The notes: generated by a model from the sequence alone, not told the origin. A DNA stretch of 64,000 nt from an uncultured Clostridia bacterium (GCA_946403085.1 CAMIYM010000003.1:202317-266316), one strand, 5' to 3'; counted from the first letter of the stretch, positions 36,771 through 45,906 are shown. Made by a program: numbers and translations.

Positions 36771-36836
36771 ATGGGAAGTGAAACACAAACAAGCAGACGG
36801 TTGGTCTTGCTTGATTCAACAGTTTCCTCCAAGTAA
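36771..36836 (+). CDS. Possible 21-residue small peptide inside the RNA locus
   Basis: ATG 36771 lies eight bases behind GGGAGGTGAG, one of the strongest ribosome sites in the window, and reads 21 codons to TAA. The peptide begins MGSETQTSRRLVLLD and is not clearly hydrophobic. CCTCC at its end (36826-36830) is complementary to the GGAGG of its own ribosome site, so translation could be shut off by RNA folding. It may be a real peptide, a regulatory leader ORF or a chance frame in an RNA. Confidence 0.4.
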   Translation: MGSETQTSRRLVLLDSTVSSK

Positions 36837-36930
36837 GTTTTTAACTTAACATTGAGTTTTTCTCAAAAGCCGAATCAAGAGATCAATCGAACTTGGACTA
36901 CATCTGAATATTATTTGTAACAGTTAACCC

Positions 36931-36960
36931 ACTCCCGCTCCAATAAAGCGGGAGTTTTTC
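36931..36960 (+). terminator. Terminator of the small RNA locus
   Basis: ACTCCCGCT pairs with AGCGGGAGT around a 7-base loop, followed by TTTTTC. It ends the transcript about 100 bases before the next gene. Confidence 0.9.
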
Positions 36961-37006
36961 ATTTTAGATATTTTTTCATAGGAATATGCCGAAAAAATAA
37001 GCGTTT

Positions 37007-37035
37007 CTTAATAATTATAAAGAAGAATTATTAAG
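37007..37035. promoter_or_regulatory. Dyad covering the -35 region of the AI-2E transporter gene
   Basis: CTTAATAATT (37007-37016) and AATTATTAAG (37026-37035) form a perfect 10-bp inverted repeat with a 9-base centre, ending 10 bases before the -10 box. The position suits an operator. Confidence 0.5.
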
Positions 37036-37042
37036 ACCATGA

Positions 37043-37051
37043 TGTTATAAT
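37043..37051 (+). promoter_or_regulatory. Extended -10 promoter giving a leaderless transporter mRNA
   Basis: TGT-TATAAT (TATAAT at 37046-37051) is followed by six bases and then the ATG at 37058, so the transcript should begin at the start codon. No ribosome site is present. Confidence 0.65.
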
Positions 37052-37057
37052 ACTCGC

Positions 37058-38275
37058 ATGGTCAATTACAAGGAACGCTTTAATAAATACGAGAAGAACA
37101 GATGGGCAGGGCTTACTATATCGCTTTGCATCGTCGTGGTTTTCTATATGCTTCTGTCCCACATAGGGAATGTCAGAGGTTTTCTTAATTCATTTCTCAC
37201 GATAACTTCCACAGTCATTATCGGTGCAGTAATCGCTTATATGGTCAATCCGCTTGCGGTATTTTTCTTCAAGCGTGTAAAGAAGGTCATCAAGAAGAAT
37301 GAGGATGCTGCATGGATCTTATCTGCAACGGTTTCGCTTGTCTTTGTCCTTGGGCTTTGTGTGGCACTTCTGGCTGTGATCACTCCTATGCTCGCTGAGA
37401 ACATCACGAACTTCGCGATGGGTCTTTCGGGTTATATGTTCAGCCTTAAGAATATGGTCCTGACTTCTGATATCGATCAGGATTTGAAGATAAATATCGT
37501 TAACTTCATTGAGGAGCAGTCAGACTTTTCAGCTCTTGTCAGTAAATACGTGCTTGGCAGTGAGTTCACTCCGAGCGGTGTATTGAAGGTATCTGCAAGT
37601 ATCGGATCTGCTGCTTTTAACTTCCTTATCGGTATCATCCTCGCATTCTACTTCCTTATCGGAAAGAAAAAGCTCGTCGAGCTTCTTTCAGAATTTTTCT
37701 ATCTGGTCATCCCTTCCAAGCACTATGAGAACTGCAGCAATATCTGGACAAGATTCAACTCGATCTTCTCAAGATTCATCGTATGCGAACTCGTTGATGC
37801 CGTAATTGTAGGTGTGGTCAACGCGATCTTTATGTTCCTTATGCATATGCCATATGCGGTATTCTGTTCCGTAATCGTGGCACTTACTAACCTCGCCCCG
37901 ACATTCGGTCCTTTTGTAGGCGCATTCATCTGTGCCGTGATCCTGCTCCTCGTAAAGCCTGAGTTCGTTATCCCGTTCCTGGTATTTACTCTCGCTTTGC
38001 AGCTGATCGACGGTTATGTGATCAAGCCGAGACTTTTCGGTTCCGCCCTCAAGGTTCCGGCATTCCTCGTGCTCGTATTCCTCGTTGTAGGCGGAAAGAT
38101 CTGGGGTGTTCCAGGTGTCCTTCTGGCGATCCCCCTTGCAGCGATCCTTTCATATATCTACAAGGATATCGCAGTGCCGTGGCTTAGGGCGAGAAAGAAT
38201 CATAAGGACGAAGAGGAAAAGGAAAGACGAGACTCTTATATCAAGTCAAAGAATAAGAGCAAATCAAACAGTTAA
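37058..38275 (+). CDS. AI-2E family (YtvI/PerM-like) membrane transporter
   Basis: The 405-residue protein has about eight membrane helices, a family-typical long loop after the third helix, and the conserved C-terminal block LAPTFGPFVGAFICA followed by DGYVIKPRLFGSALKVPAFLVL. Family members include TqsA and sodium-proton exchangers, so the name does not prove AI-2 export. A Lys/Glu-rich cytoplasmic tail of about 35 residues ends the protein. There is no Shine-Dalgarno; see the promoter entry. Confidence 0.88.
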   Translation: MVNYKERFNKYEKNRWAGLTISLCIVVVFYMLLSHIGNVRGFLNSFLTITSTVIIGAVIAYMVNPLAVFFFKRVKKVIKKNEDAAWILSATVSLVFVLGLCVALLAVITPMLAENITNFAMGLSGYMFSLKNMVLTSDIDQDLKINIVNFIEEQSDFSALVSKYVLGSEFTPSGVLKVSASIGSAAFNFLIGIILAFYFLIGKKKLVELLSEFFYLVIPSKHYENCSNIWTRFNSIFSRFIVCELVDAVIVGVVNAIFMFLMHMPYAVFCSVIVALTNLAPTFGPFVGAFICAVILLLVKPEFVIPFLVFTLALQLIDGYVIKPRLFGSALKVPAFLVLVFLVVGGKIWGVPGVLLAIPLAAILSYIYKDIAVPWLRARKNHKDEEEKERRDSYIKSKNKSKSNS

Positions 38276-38276
38276 T

Positions 38277-38302
38277 AAGCAGCCTGACCTGTCAGGCTGC
38301 TT
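38277..38302. other. Strong palindrome after the transporter gene
   Basis: AAGCAGCCTGAC and GTCAGGCTGCTT form a perfect 12-bp dyad with a 2-base centre. It overlaps the region after the stop codon but lacks a T-run, so it may be an imperfect terminator or an mRNA 3' stabiliser. Confidence 0.6.
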
Positions 38303-38337
38303 AGAATAAAGAGAATAAGAACAAGGAGATTATTATT

Positions 38338-39864
38338 ATGGCAGTATGTCCTAATTGCGGCGCAGCTAATGATGAAGGCTCAAAGTTCTGCAGCAGTTGT
38401 GGCGGACCTCTTCCTGTATCCGCACCTGCACCCGCAGCAGCACCTGCACCTGCACCCCAGCCCGTTCAGCCGGTACAGCCCCAGGCAGTCCCGGTACAGC
38501 CTCAGGTACAGCCTGTTGCACAGCCCGTTTATGCTCAGCCGATCACACAGCCTGTTGCTCAGCAGCCTAAGACTAACGGACTTTGTAAGGCCGGTTTTAT
38601 TCTGGGTATTATAGGTTTCTTTACAGCCGGTATAACCAGTGTATTTGGCTTGATCCTTTCTGTTATCGGTCTTATTTCCGCATCCAAGAAGAAGCAGCCC
38701 GGTAAGGGTAAGGCAGTTGCCGGTATCATCATGTCCAGCATTGTCATTGTTTCGGTGATTGCATTCTGGGGAGTTTTCATGAACGTTGTCGAGGAGGAAC
38801 TCGGCTCTTCAGGTTTCAGCTCCACAAGATCCGGCAGCACTATTGATGCTGATGTTATTACTGATGTTAAGTGGATCGAGCGTGACGGTTCTTATCTTGT
38901 TTTCGGTAAGGGTAAGTCATTCAAGTATTACCAGTCTTATGCTGATACTTCTGATTATTACTATACCGGAACATATAAGCTCTACTTCGGTCAGGAAGCT
39001 ATCGACAAGATAACAAAGGAATACAAAGAGTACGGTGTAACTGAAGACGAACTCGAAGATGTTTTCGCAAGAAACAGCAAGTATAAGCTCGAGAACTTCG
39101 TATTCCTGGTTCTTGAGAATGACGGCCAGTGGATCGGCGGAGAGAACGTTAAGGATGAGAAGTGGGATACACCTTATTTCGGCTTCTATATGAAGACTTC
39201 AGGTAAGACAGTTCTCGATATCGCAAATATGAATACTGCTGAGTATTACTATTTCGTTCCTGAAGATGATTTCGATAAGACCAACACACCTTCCACTACT
39301 GCAGCAACAACAACTGAGGAAACCACAGAGGCTACAACTGAAGCTACAACAACTACAACAGAAGCAACAACTGAAGCTACTACTGAGGCAACCACAGAAG
39401 CTACAACTGCAGAGACAACAGCAGCTGATCCTAATGCCAAGACAATGGGTGACAGCATAACAGGTTATGTTACATTGACTCAGGGTACATGGGCAGACTG
39501 GACTGAAGCTGATGGCCAGTCAGCTATGTATGCTTCAAGAGTTCAGAAATACAACATGAAGACAAGGTCTATCATCAACCTCTCTGTTTACAAGAATAAG
39601 TACAACAAGAATGTTCTGGATAAGATGGCTGAGACATACACTACAAATCTCGGCAAGCAGGGCTTTACCAACATTACTTCTGAAAAGACCACAATGGGCG
39701 GCTATGATGCTTACACAGTTACAGGTCTTTATAAGGATGGAATGTACCTTACAATCTGGATATTCATTGATAAGAATGACCAGCTCCACTACATTTCTGT
39801 TGAGTATATGCCGAGCGATAAGGCATCTTACGAGATGGTAAGAGACACTTACAGATTAGACTGA
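38338..39864 (+). CDS. Zinc-ribbon, DUF4190-like membrane protein with Thr-rich linker
   Basis: This 508-residue protein starts with a zinc ribbon (C4, C7, C18, C21), followed by a Pro/Ala/Gln/Val-rich segment (about 25-78). Then come membrane helices in a DUF4190-like unit (about 84-115 and 126-148), an extracytoplasmic domain (about 165-315), a TTEA-repeat linker (about 318-362), and a final globular domain (about 365-508; MGGYDAYTVTGLYKDGMYL). Such zinc-ribbon/DUF4190 proteins are common in gut Clostridia but uncharacterised. The zinc ribbon should be cytoplasmic. AAGGAG precedes the start. Confidence 0.75.
   Translation: MAVCPNCGAANDEGSKFCSSCGGPLPVSAPAPAAAPAPAPQPVQPVQPQAVPVQPQVQPVAQPVYAQPITQPVAQQPKTNGLCKAGFILGIIGFFTAGITSVFGLILSVIGLISASKKKQPGKGKAVAGIIMSSIVIVSVIAFWGVFMNVVEEELGSSGFSSTRSGSTIDADVITDVKWIERDGSYLVFGKGKSFKYYQSYADTSDYYYTGTYKLYFGQEAIDKITKEYKEYGVTEDELEDVFARNSKYKLENFVFLVLENDGQWIGGENVKDEKWDTPYFGFYMKTSGKTVLDIANMNTAEYYYFVPEDDFDKTNTPSTTAATTTEETTEATTEATTTTTEATTEATTEATTEATTAETTAADPNAKTMGDSITGYVTLTQGTWADWTEADGQSAMYASRVQKYNMKTRSIINLSVYKNKYNKNVLDKMAETYTTNLGKQGFTNITSEKTTMGGYDAYTVTGLYKDGMYLTIWIFIDKNDQLHYISVEYMPSDKASYEMVRDTYRLD
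39290..39430 (+). repeat. Low-complexity ACA/GAA-rich repeat encoding TTEA units
   Basis: Degenerate 12-base units (forms of GCTACAACTGAA) encode repeated Thr-Thr-Glu-Ala. It forms an extended linker in the protein and is a likely site of length variation between strains. The opposite strand shows a spurious Val/Ala/Ser frame. Confidence 0.85.
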
Positions 39865-39888
39865 TAAGTCCTTTAAGAAAGAAAAAAG

Positions 39889-39925
39889 AGGCGTTGCGGC
39901 AATTCTTTGCTGCAGCGCCTTTTAA
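39889..39925. terminator. Shared terminator of two convergent genes
   Basis: AGGCGTTGCGGC pairs with GCTGCAGCGCCT (G-T pairs included) around an 8-base loop, with TTTT after it and AAAAAAG before it, so it can act in both directions. It abuts the stop codon of the acyltransferase gene. Confidence 0.75.
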
Positions 39926-40974
39926 GTTTTAGCTGAGATGATCTCTTTCCGCCGTTTGTAATAACTTGAGAATGCTTTGACTGCAAGTTTCTGAAGGAAT
40001 TTTACGAGACGGCGGAGCAGGGGTGAGACAAGCCATGTTCCTATGATGATCATTACTATAACGTAGAGATATGTGGTAAACGGTGCACCGGCTGTTCTGT
40101 CGAATCCAAAAAGACCTGCTATTCCAAATATAAACTGTTTCAATAAGTATTCTGTTCCGCATAGATACAAAGTGTCCGATCCGATCTTCTGAAAAACCCG
40201 GACATTGCAAAACAGCTTGGATAAGAGAATGGCAAAAGCAATGAGGAGGAGTGCTCTGGATGAAGCGTGCACTGTAGAGTAGATGTTGTTGATCCATTTT
40301 GTGGCGATGATTACTTTATCCAAAGGATTGCAGTTAAAGAACTCGATTATCGCATAAGCACCTGTTCCGATGAACAGAAGTATTTTAAGCAGTCTGTATT
40401 TTGCATTATCAAACAGTATGTTGATCGCAGAATACAGATAGTATCCTAAAGCAAAATAGAATACGTAATAGATACTGTCTATATTGAAAAGCAAGCTGGG
40501 TTCGTGATAATAAAATGGTTTGGTGAGAATCACTGAAGTAATGATCAGAATTCTTATTGCTTTGAATTTGATCATCTTGATAGCTTTGAAAGCAATCTCG
40601 ATTACGAACAGGCATGTAAGGAACCAGAGACTTTCGGCGCAGAAACAGTTACGGATGCATCCTAATGCAATAGTTAACAGGTTTATCTTGAGATTTTCTG
40701 TTCCGGTCAAGATGCAGTTTGTGATAAGTGCAAAGAACGCGAAAAGATAGAAGGGAAGAAGAATCCTTAATGCCTTCTTCTTAAGGAATTCTATAAAACT
40801 CAGGTCTTTCTCAAATGTGCAGGAACAACCTGAAAGGAAAAAGAATAACGGAACATGAAATTTAAATACATATTCATAGAACAAGCCCGCTTCTTTGCCG
40901 AAGTGTCCGAGGAAAATGCATACAATACCGATACACTTTGCAACATCAAGCCATGTTATTCTTTTATAATCCAT
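39922..40974 (-). CDS. Acyltransferase-3 family membrane protein
   Basis: The 350-residue protein has about ten membrane helices. The start RITWLDVAKCIGIVCIFLGH carries the conserved His of the family, and FKFHVPLFFFLSGC is the second block. Such enzymes transfer acetyl or succinyl groups to sugars of cell-surface or exported glycans. The nearest ribosome-like site (AGGAGAAAGGA) lies about 15 bases before the ATG, somewhat far. AT content is higher than in its neighbours, which may indicate separate origin. Confidence 0.85.
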   Translation of the reverse strand: MDYKRITWLDVAKCIGIVCIFLGHFGKEAGLFYEYVFKFHVPLFFFLSGCSCTFEKDLSFIEFLKKKALRILLPFYLFAFFALITNCILTGTENLKINLLTIALGCIRNCFCAESLWFLTCLFVIEIAFKAIKMIKFKAIRILIITSVILTKPFYYHEPSLLFNIDSIYYVFYFALGYYLYSAINILFDNAKYRLLKILLFIGTGAYAIIEFFNCNPLDKVIIATKWINNIYSTVHASSRALLLIAFAILLSKLFCNVRVFQKIGSDTLYLCGTEYLLKQFIFGIAGLFGFDRTAGAPFTTYLYVIVMIIIGTWLVSPLLRRLVKFLQKLAVKAFSSYYKRRKEIISAKT

Positions 40975-41067
40975 TTGGTTATCGGGGAATCCTTTCTCCT
41001 GTGAAAGCCAAGTCTTAAGTTATTAAGGATATAAGCACTGAATATTGTTTTTTTATTAAATAACGAG

Positions 41068-41096
41068 ATTATACAGATCGTAATTATTTCAAGCAA
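41068..41096 (-). promoter_or_regulatory. Possible promoter of the acyltransferase gene
   Basis: On the minus strand TTGCTT (41096-41091) and TATAAT (41073-41068) are 17 bp apart, about 90 bases before the start codon. Confidence 0.5.
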
Positions 41097-41132
41097 TTCA
41101 AGTTTTTTGATACTTTCATTTGAATCTTACTG

Positions 41133-41161
41133 TTGACTTTTTAGGCATAAAGTATTATTTT
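41133..41161 (+). promoter_or_regulatory. Promoter of the trp operon leader
   Basis: TTGACT (41133-41138) and TATTTT (41156-41161) are spaced 17 bp apart, just before the T-box leader. Confidence 0.55.
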
Positions 41162-41179
41162 TGTCGTAACAATCAAACC

Positions 41180-41430
41180 GTTGAAGCGGAGATAAAGATA
41201 GTAGCAGGCCATACAGAGAGCTTCCGTTGCTGAGAGTGAAGCTGAAACCGTATTATCAAATGGACCGCGGAGGGTGCATTAAATGTGCAACGTAAGACTC
41301 GCGTAAGTAGTCCGGGATATGTTGGTATCCTTAGAGTGTGCGTCTCACAAACGCAAAGCCAGGGTGGCACCGCGGATTAGTCTTAATTCGTCCCCGGCAG
41401 GAACACTATAATTCCTGCTGGGGATTTTTC
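41180..41430 (+). promoter_or_regulatory. Tryptophan T-box leader
   Basis: The leader carries the T-box sequence AGGGTGGCACCGCGG (41361-41375). The specifier position reads TGG (41261-41263, in the AAATGGACCGCGG context), the Trp codon. The antiterminator bulge TGGC would pair with GCCA, fitting the G discriminator of tRNA-Trp. Uncharged tRNA-Trp should stabilise the antiterminator and allow trp transcription. The 495-base gap between the acyltransferase and trpD is filled by this leader, its promoter, and the divergent acyltransferase promoter. Confidence 0.93.
41391..41430 (+). terminator. Regulated terminator of the T-box
   Basis: TCCCCGGCAGGAA pairs with TTCCTGCTGGGGA and runs into TTTTT. 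The 5' part of the stem competes with the T-box antiterminator. Confidence 0.9.
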
Positions 41431-41469
41431 ATTTCCGGCAGAACAACGGGCCGAAAGGAGAAAAGAAAA

Positions 41470-42495
41470 ATGATTAAGGCGGCAATTGAGAAGATCGTAA
41501 ACAAGGAAGACCTCACATACGAAGAGGCTTACGAGACAATGAATGAGATCATGGGCGGCATGTCCACATCCACCCAGAATGCGGCATTCCTCGCAGCATT
41601 GTCCACAAAGAGCGCAAGATTCGAGACTATCGATGAGATCACAGGATGTGCAGCAGCAATGCGTGAACATGCTCTTAAGGTCGACAAGGGCGGCATGGAA
41701 GTGCTCGAGATCGTAGGAACAGGCGGAGACAGGGCAGGAAGCTTTAACATCTCCACAACATCAGCATTCGTCGCAGCTTCAGCTGGTATCAAGATCGCAA
41801 AGCACGGCAACCGCGCTGCATCTTCCAAGTCAGGTACTGCTGACTGTCTCGAAGCACTTGGAGCAAATATCAATCTTGAACCTGAAAAGTGTGTAGAACT
41901 CCTTAAGGAAGTTGGCTTCTGCTTCTTTTTCGCGCAGAAGTATCACACATCAATGAAATATGTAGGACCTATCCGTAAGGAACTGGGATTCAGAACCGTA
42001 TTCAATATCCTTGGACCTTTGACAAACCCTGCAACACCTGACTTCTATCTCTTGGGTGTTTATGACCAGTATCTTGCAGAACCCATTGCACATGTATTAA
42101 AGTCTTTGGGCGCAAAGCGTGCACTCGTAGTCTACGGAGAGGATAAGCTTGATGAGATCTCAGTATCTTCCGAGACTTTTGTAGCTGAGCTTAAACCTGA
42201 TGGAACGATCACAACTTATGAGATCAAGCCTGAGGGTTTCGGCTTTGCAAGAGGCACAAAGGAAGACATCGTCGGCGGTACACCTGCAGAGAATGCCGAA
42301 GTAACAAGAGGCATTCTTGAAGGCAAAATCACTGATGTAAGAAAGAGCGTTGTATGCATGAACGCAGGTGCTGCAATCTACGCAGCAGGCAAGGCTAAGA
42401 CGATCGAAGAGGGTGTCGGTCAGGCTAAGCACCTCATCGAGAGCGGCGCAGCATTGGAAAAGCTTAACCAGTTTGTCGAAGCATCAAATAAGTAA
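41470..42495 (+). CDS. trpD: Anthranilate phosphoribosyltransferase
   Basis: TrpD joins anthranilate to PRPP. The 341-residue protein has [20 protein letters not shown] (PRPP-binding GTGGD), [21 protein letters not shown] and [18 protein letters not shown]. The start is ATG 41470 behind AAGGAG; the frame is open into the T-box but that part is not coding. It is the first gene of trpDCFBA; trpE and trpG are not present. Confidence 0.96.
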   Translation: MIKAAIEKIVNKEDLTYEEAYETMNEIMGGMSTSTQNAAFLAALSTKSARFETIDEITGCAAAMREHALKVDKGGMEVLEIVGTGGDRAGSFNISTTSAFVAASAGIKIAKHGNRAASSKSGTADCLEALGANINLEPEKCVELLKEVGFCFFFAQKYHTSMKYVGPIRKELGFRTVFNILGPLTNPATPDFYLLGVYDQYLAEPIAHVLKSLGAKRALVVYGEDKLDEISVSSETFVAELKPDGTITTYEIKPEGFGFARGTKEDIVGGTPAENAEVTRGILEGKITDVRKSVVCMNAGAAIYAAGKAKTIEEGVGQAKHLIESGAALEKLNQFVEASNK

Positions 42496-42515
42496 TCTAT
42501 CGAAAAGGAAATCAT

Positions 42516-43301
42516 ATGGCAGATATTCTCGAACAGATCGCAGAACATAATCAGCAGATATATCTGGACAGGAAACTGGATGTATCTCTCACGAAAATGA
42601 TGGACATGGCATATGCTGTGCCCGGAACTGATTTTGCATTCGAGAATAAGCTTAAGGAAGAAGGCATGAGCTTTATCTGTGAATGCAAGAAAGCATCACC
42701 TTCCAAGGGCGTTATAGCAGAAGATTTCCCTTATCTGGATATTGCCAGAAGTTATGAGACGGCAGGCGCCTCATGCATCTCAGTCTTAACCGAACCAAAA
42801 TGGTTCATGGGGTCTCTTGATTATCTTGAAGAGATCGCATCGGAGGTCACAATTCCCGTTTTGAGAAAAGACTTCACTATAGATGAGTACATGATATATG
42901 AGGCAAGGGCAAGAAAGGCATCCGCAGTTCTTCTGATCTGCTCGATACTTGATTCACAGACACTTGGCAAATACATAAGGATCTGCGATGAATTAGGTCT
43001 TTCCGCACTTGTCGAAGCACATGACAAAAATGAGTGCGATATGGCTCTTGGTGAAGGCGCAAGGGTTATCGGCGTCAATAACCGTAACTTAAGAGACTTT
43101 ACTGTCGATCCCACGAACTGCTTAAGACTCAGGGACTATGTCGGAGATAAGGCTCTTTTCGTTGCAGAGAGCGGCGTCAAGAGAAGGGAAGATATCATTG
43201 AACTGGAACGCGCTGGTGTTGATGCAGTCCTTATCGGCGAATCAATGATGAGGGCGGAAGACAAGACTGAATTCCTGAATAATTTGAAAGGATTAGTGTG
43301 A
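42516..43301 (+). CDS. trpC: Indole-3-glycerol phosphate synthase
   Basis: TrpC closes the indole ring. The 261-residue protein has FICECKKASPSKGVIAEDF, LRKDFTIDEYMIYEAR, GVNNRNLRDFTVD and VAESGVKRREDI, which hold the catalytic Lys and Glu residues of the family. AAAAGGAA precedes the start. The stop overlaps the trpF start (TGATG). Confidence 0.96.
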   Translation: MADILEQIAEHNQQIYLDRKLDVSLTKMMDMAYAVPGTDFAFENKLKEEGMSFICECKKASPSKGVIAEDFPYLDIARSYETAGASCISVLTEPKWFMGSLDYLEEIASEVTIPVLRKDFTIDEYMIYEARARKASAVLLICSILDSQTLGKYIRICDELGLSALVEAHDKNECDMALGEGARVIGVNNRNLRDFTVDPTNCLRLRDYVGDKALFVAESGVKRREDIIELERAGVDAVLIGESMMRAEDKTEFLNNLKGLV

Positions 43302-43918
43302 TGTTTGGTACAGAACTTAAGATCTGCGGGCTTTCCAGACTGGAAGATGTCATTGCCGTAAACAGATTCGGTGCCGATTACGCAGGCTTCGTTTTCTTCA
43401 AAAAATCGAAAAGATACATAGATCCCTACAAAGCCGGTGAGTTGATAGAACTCTTAAGGTCTGATATAAAGTCTGTTGGTGTTTTTTTGGATGAGCCTCT
43501 GGACAGTGTTATCTCGGCTGCAAGAATAAGCGGTGTCGAGATGATCCAGCTTCACGGACATGAGTCTGAAGAATACGTCGAGTATGTGAAGCGTACGCTG
43601 GAACGTCCTGTAATCAAGGCGTTCAAGGCAGATGAGGAAGGCGCACTTGAAAGGGCACTTAACACTTCAGCGGATTATATCCTTATCGACTCCGGTGCAG
43701 GAACAGGTAAAAAGTTCGACTGGAGCATCCTTAAGGATTTCGGCAGGGATTATTTCCTCGCAGGAGGACTCGATCCCGAGTCTGTTGGTGAAGCGATCAG
43801 CACGCTTGAGCCGTTTGCGGTCGATGTAAGTTCGGGCGTTGAGACTGACGGCGTAAAGGATGCTGAGAAAATTGAAAAGTTTATAAATGCAGTTAAGCTT
43901 GGAGGTAAACATGGCTGA
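43301..43918 (+). CDS. trpF: Phosphoribosylanthranilate isomerase
   Basis: TrpF supplies the substrate of TrpC. The 205-residue protein has [12 protein letters not shown] with the catalytic Cys, [25 protein letters not shown], and the C-terminal [10 protein letters not shown] and [17 protein letters not shown] 43301 is chosen over the GTG one codon earlier because it overlaps the trpC stop as TGATG. Confidence 0.95.
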   Translation: MFGTELKICGLSRLEDVIAVNRFGADYAGFVFFKKSKRYIDPYKAGELIELLRSDIKSVGVFLDEPLDSVISAARISGVEMIQLHGHESEEYVEYVKRTLERPVIKAFKADEEGALERALNTSADYILIDSGAGTGKKFDWSILKDFGRDYFLAGGLDPESVGEAISTLEPFAVDVSSGVETDGVKDAEKIEKFINAVKLGGKHG

Positions 43919-45101
43919 TTCAAAAGGAAGATTCGGAATACACGGAGGTCAGTATATTCCCGAGACTCTGATGAATGCGGTAATAGAGCTTGAAGAAGCT
44001 TATAACCATTATAAGAACGATCCGGAGTTCAATAAGGAACTCACAGATCTCTTGAACGATTATGCAGGACGTCCGTCAAATCTCTACTATGCAGAGAAGA
44101 TGACCAAAGACTTGGGCGGCGCGAAGATCTATCTTAAAAGAGAAGATCTTAACCACACAGGTTCCCACAAGATCAATAACGTTCTGGGCCAGGCTCTTCT
44201 CGCGAAAAAGATGGGCAAGACAAGACTCATCGCTGAGACCGGCGCAGGCCAGCATGGTGTTGCCACTGCAACAGCGGCAGCTCTTTTCGGAATGGAATGC
44301 GTTGTGTTCATGGGCAAGGTCGACTGTGAGAGACAGGCTTTGAACGTATACAGGATGAAGCTCCTCGGAGCAGATGTCGTACCTGTCACATCTGGCACGG
44401 CTACACTGAAGGACGCAGTATCCGAATGTATGCGTGAATGGACGACAAGGATCGACGATACTCACTACTGCTTAGGTTCAGTAATGGGTCCCCATCCTTT
44501 CCCGACTATCGTACGTGACTTCCAGGCAGTAATCTCCCGTGAGTCAAAAGCGCAGGTTCTCGAAAAGGAGGGCCGCCTGCCTGATTATGTTCTCGCATGC
44601 TGCGGCGGCGGTTCAAATGCGATCGGATCTTTCTATCACTATATAGAAGACAAGTCAGTTAACCTCATCGGCTGTGAAGCAGCCGGCAGAGGTATAGATA
44701 CATTCGAGACGGCTGCTACGATCAATACAGGCAGGCTCGGAATCTTCCACGGCATGAAGTCATATTTCTGCCAGGATGAATTCGGCCAGATCGCACCTGT
44801 ATATTCGATCTCCGCAGGCCTTGATTATCCGGGTATCGGACCTGAGCATGCGATGCTCCACGATACGGGAAGGGCACAGTATGTTGCCGTTACAGACGAT
44901 GAAGCTGTTAATGCTTTTGAGTATCTGTCCAGAACAGAGGGCATTATCCCTGCGATCGAATCCGCGCACGCCGTTGCACACGCAATAAAGCTTGCTCCTA
45001 CACTTTCCAAGGACAAGATCATGGTCATCACGATCTCCGGTAGAGGAGACAAGGACTGCGCTGCGATCGCACGCTACAGAGGGGAGAACATCAATGAGTA
45101 A
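43911..45101 (+). CDS. trpB: Tryptophan synthase beta chain
   Basis: TrpB makes tryptophan from indole and serine with PLP. The 396-residue protein has the PLP lysine K87 in [31 protein letters not shown], and GGGSNAIG for the phosphate. The start at 43911 has TTGGAGG and overlaps the end of trpF by eight bases; the upstream in-frame ATG at 43887 lacks a site. It is the TrpB1 type, which pairs with TrpA. Confidence 0.97.
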   Translation: MADSKGRFGIHGGQYIPETLMNAVIELEEAYNHYKNDPEFNKELTDLLNDYAGRPSNLYYAEKMTKDLGGAKIYLKREDLNHTGSHKINNVLGQALLAKKMGKTRLIAETGAGQHGVATATAAALFGMECVVFMGKVDCERQALNVYRMKLLGADVVPVTSGTATLKDAVSECMREWTTRIDDTHYCLGSVMGPHPFPTIVRDFQAVISRESKAQVLEKEGRLPDYVLACCGGGSNAIGSFYHYIEDKSVNLIGCEAAGRGIDTFETAATINTGRLGIFHGMKSYFCQDEFGQIAPVYSISAGLDYPGIGPEHAMLHDTGRAQYVAVTDDEAVNAFEYLSRTEGIIPAIESAHAVAHAIKLAPTLSKDKIMVITISGRGDKDCAAIARYRGENINE

Positions 45102-45870
45102 TATAGCTAAAGCATTTGAGAACGGTAAAGCGTTCATTCCTTTTATCACATGCGGCGACCCTGATCTTGAGACGACTGCTGCCTGCGTCGTGGAGATGCA
45201 GAAGGCCGGAGCTTCTTTGGTCGAACTCGGCATTCCTTTCTCAGACCCGACCGCTGAAGGTCCGGTCATCATGGAGGCAAGCCTTCGTGCATTGGAAGGC
45301 GGCTGCACCACGGATAAGGTTTTCGATATGGTGAGAAAACTCCGCACTGAGATGGGAGTTACGATCCCCATGGTCTTCATGACATACGCGAACGTCGTAT
45401 TCTCATACGGAATCGAGCGTTTCTGCCAGAAGTCGGCTGAGGTCGGCATCGGAGGTTTCATCCTGCCTGACGTGCCTTATGAGGAGAAGGATGAATTTGA
45501 TTCCATCTGCAGGAATTATGGCATCGACCTGATCTCTCTCATCGCACCCACATCTCACGAGCGCATCTCCATGATCGCGAAAGAGGCTTCAGGCTTCATC
45601 TACATCGTATCGAGCCTCGGCGTCACAGGCGTCAGGAGCAATATCACGACAGACATTCCGTCGCTCTGCGCTGCAGTCAAGTCTTCAACTGATGTACCGT
45701 GTGCGATCGGCTTCGGAATCTCAACTCCGGAGCAGGCTGCTTCCATGTCCAAGAGCGCTGACGGTGTTATCGTAGGTTCAGCTATCGTAAAGATCGTCGC
45801 TCAGTATGGCAAAGATGCACCTTCGCATGTCGGAGAGTATGTAAAGTCGATGGTGGACGCGATCAAGTAA
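45094..45870 (+). CDS. trpA: Tryptophan synthase alpha chain
   Basis: TrpA releases indole from indole-3-glycerol phosphate and channels it to TrpB. The 258-residue protein has [33 protein letters not shown] with the two catalytic acids, LPDVPYEE, and [12 protein letters not shown]. The start at 45094 follows AGAGGGGAG and overlaps trpB by eight bases. Confidence 0.96.
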   Translation: MSNIAKAFENGKAFIPFITCGDPDLETTAACVVEMQKAGASLVELGIPFSDPTAEGPVIMEASLRALEGGCTTDKVFDMVRKLRTEMGVTIPMVFMTYANVVFSYGIERFCQKSAEVGIGGFILPDVPYEEKDEFDSICRNYGIDLISLIAPTSHERISMIAKEASGFIYIVSSLGVTGVRSNITTDIPSLCAAVKSSTDVPCAIGFGISTPEQAASMSKSADGVIVGSAIVKIVAQYGKDAPSHVGEYVKSMVDAIK

Positions 45871-45906
45871 TTTTCAGACTTTAATACGTGAAATGACTGA
45901 TAAAAG

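Larger units (their letters stand above)
36730..36960 (+). ncRNA. Candidate structured small RNA, about 230 nt, ending in its own terminator
   Basis: The 429-base stretch between the U32 and transporter genes holds no ordinary gene but much RNA structure. CAAGCAGAC pairs with GTCTTGCTTG (36790-36812, one bulge). GAAAC (about 36779-36783) can pair with GTTTC (36822-36826) around it. TAAGTT-TTT-AACTTA and TTGAG-TTTTT-CTCAA form two small hairpins near 36834-36865. CTTGATTC (near 36810) is complementary to GAATCAAG (near 36872), competing with the first stem. A strong terminator closes it. I cannot assign it to a known RNA family; the ends are estimates from the promoter and terminator. Confidence 0.55.

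Noticed and set aside
38277..38302. Palindrome after the AI-2E transporter as a terminator
   Set aside because: The stem is excellent but no T-run follows on either strand; listed only as a palindrome.
39249..39458. Val/Ala/Ser repeat protein on the minus strand
   Set aside because: It is the antisense of the TTEA-repeat region of a real gene.
41338..41469. In-frame extension of trpD
   Set aside because: It runs through the T-box and terminator; the true start has AAGGAG at 41470.
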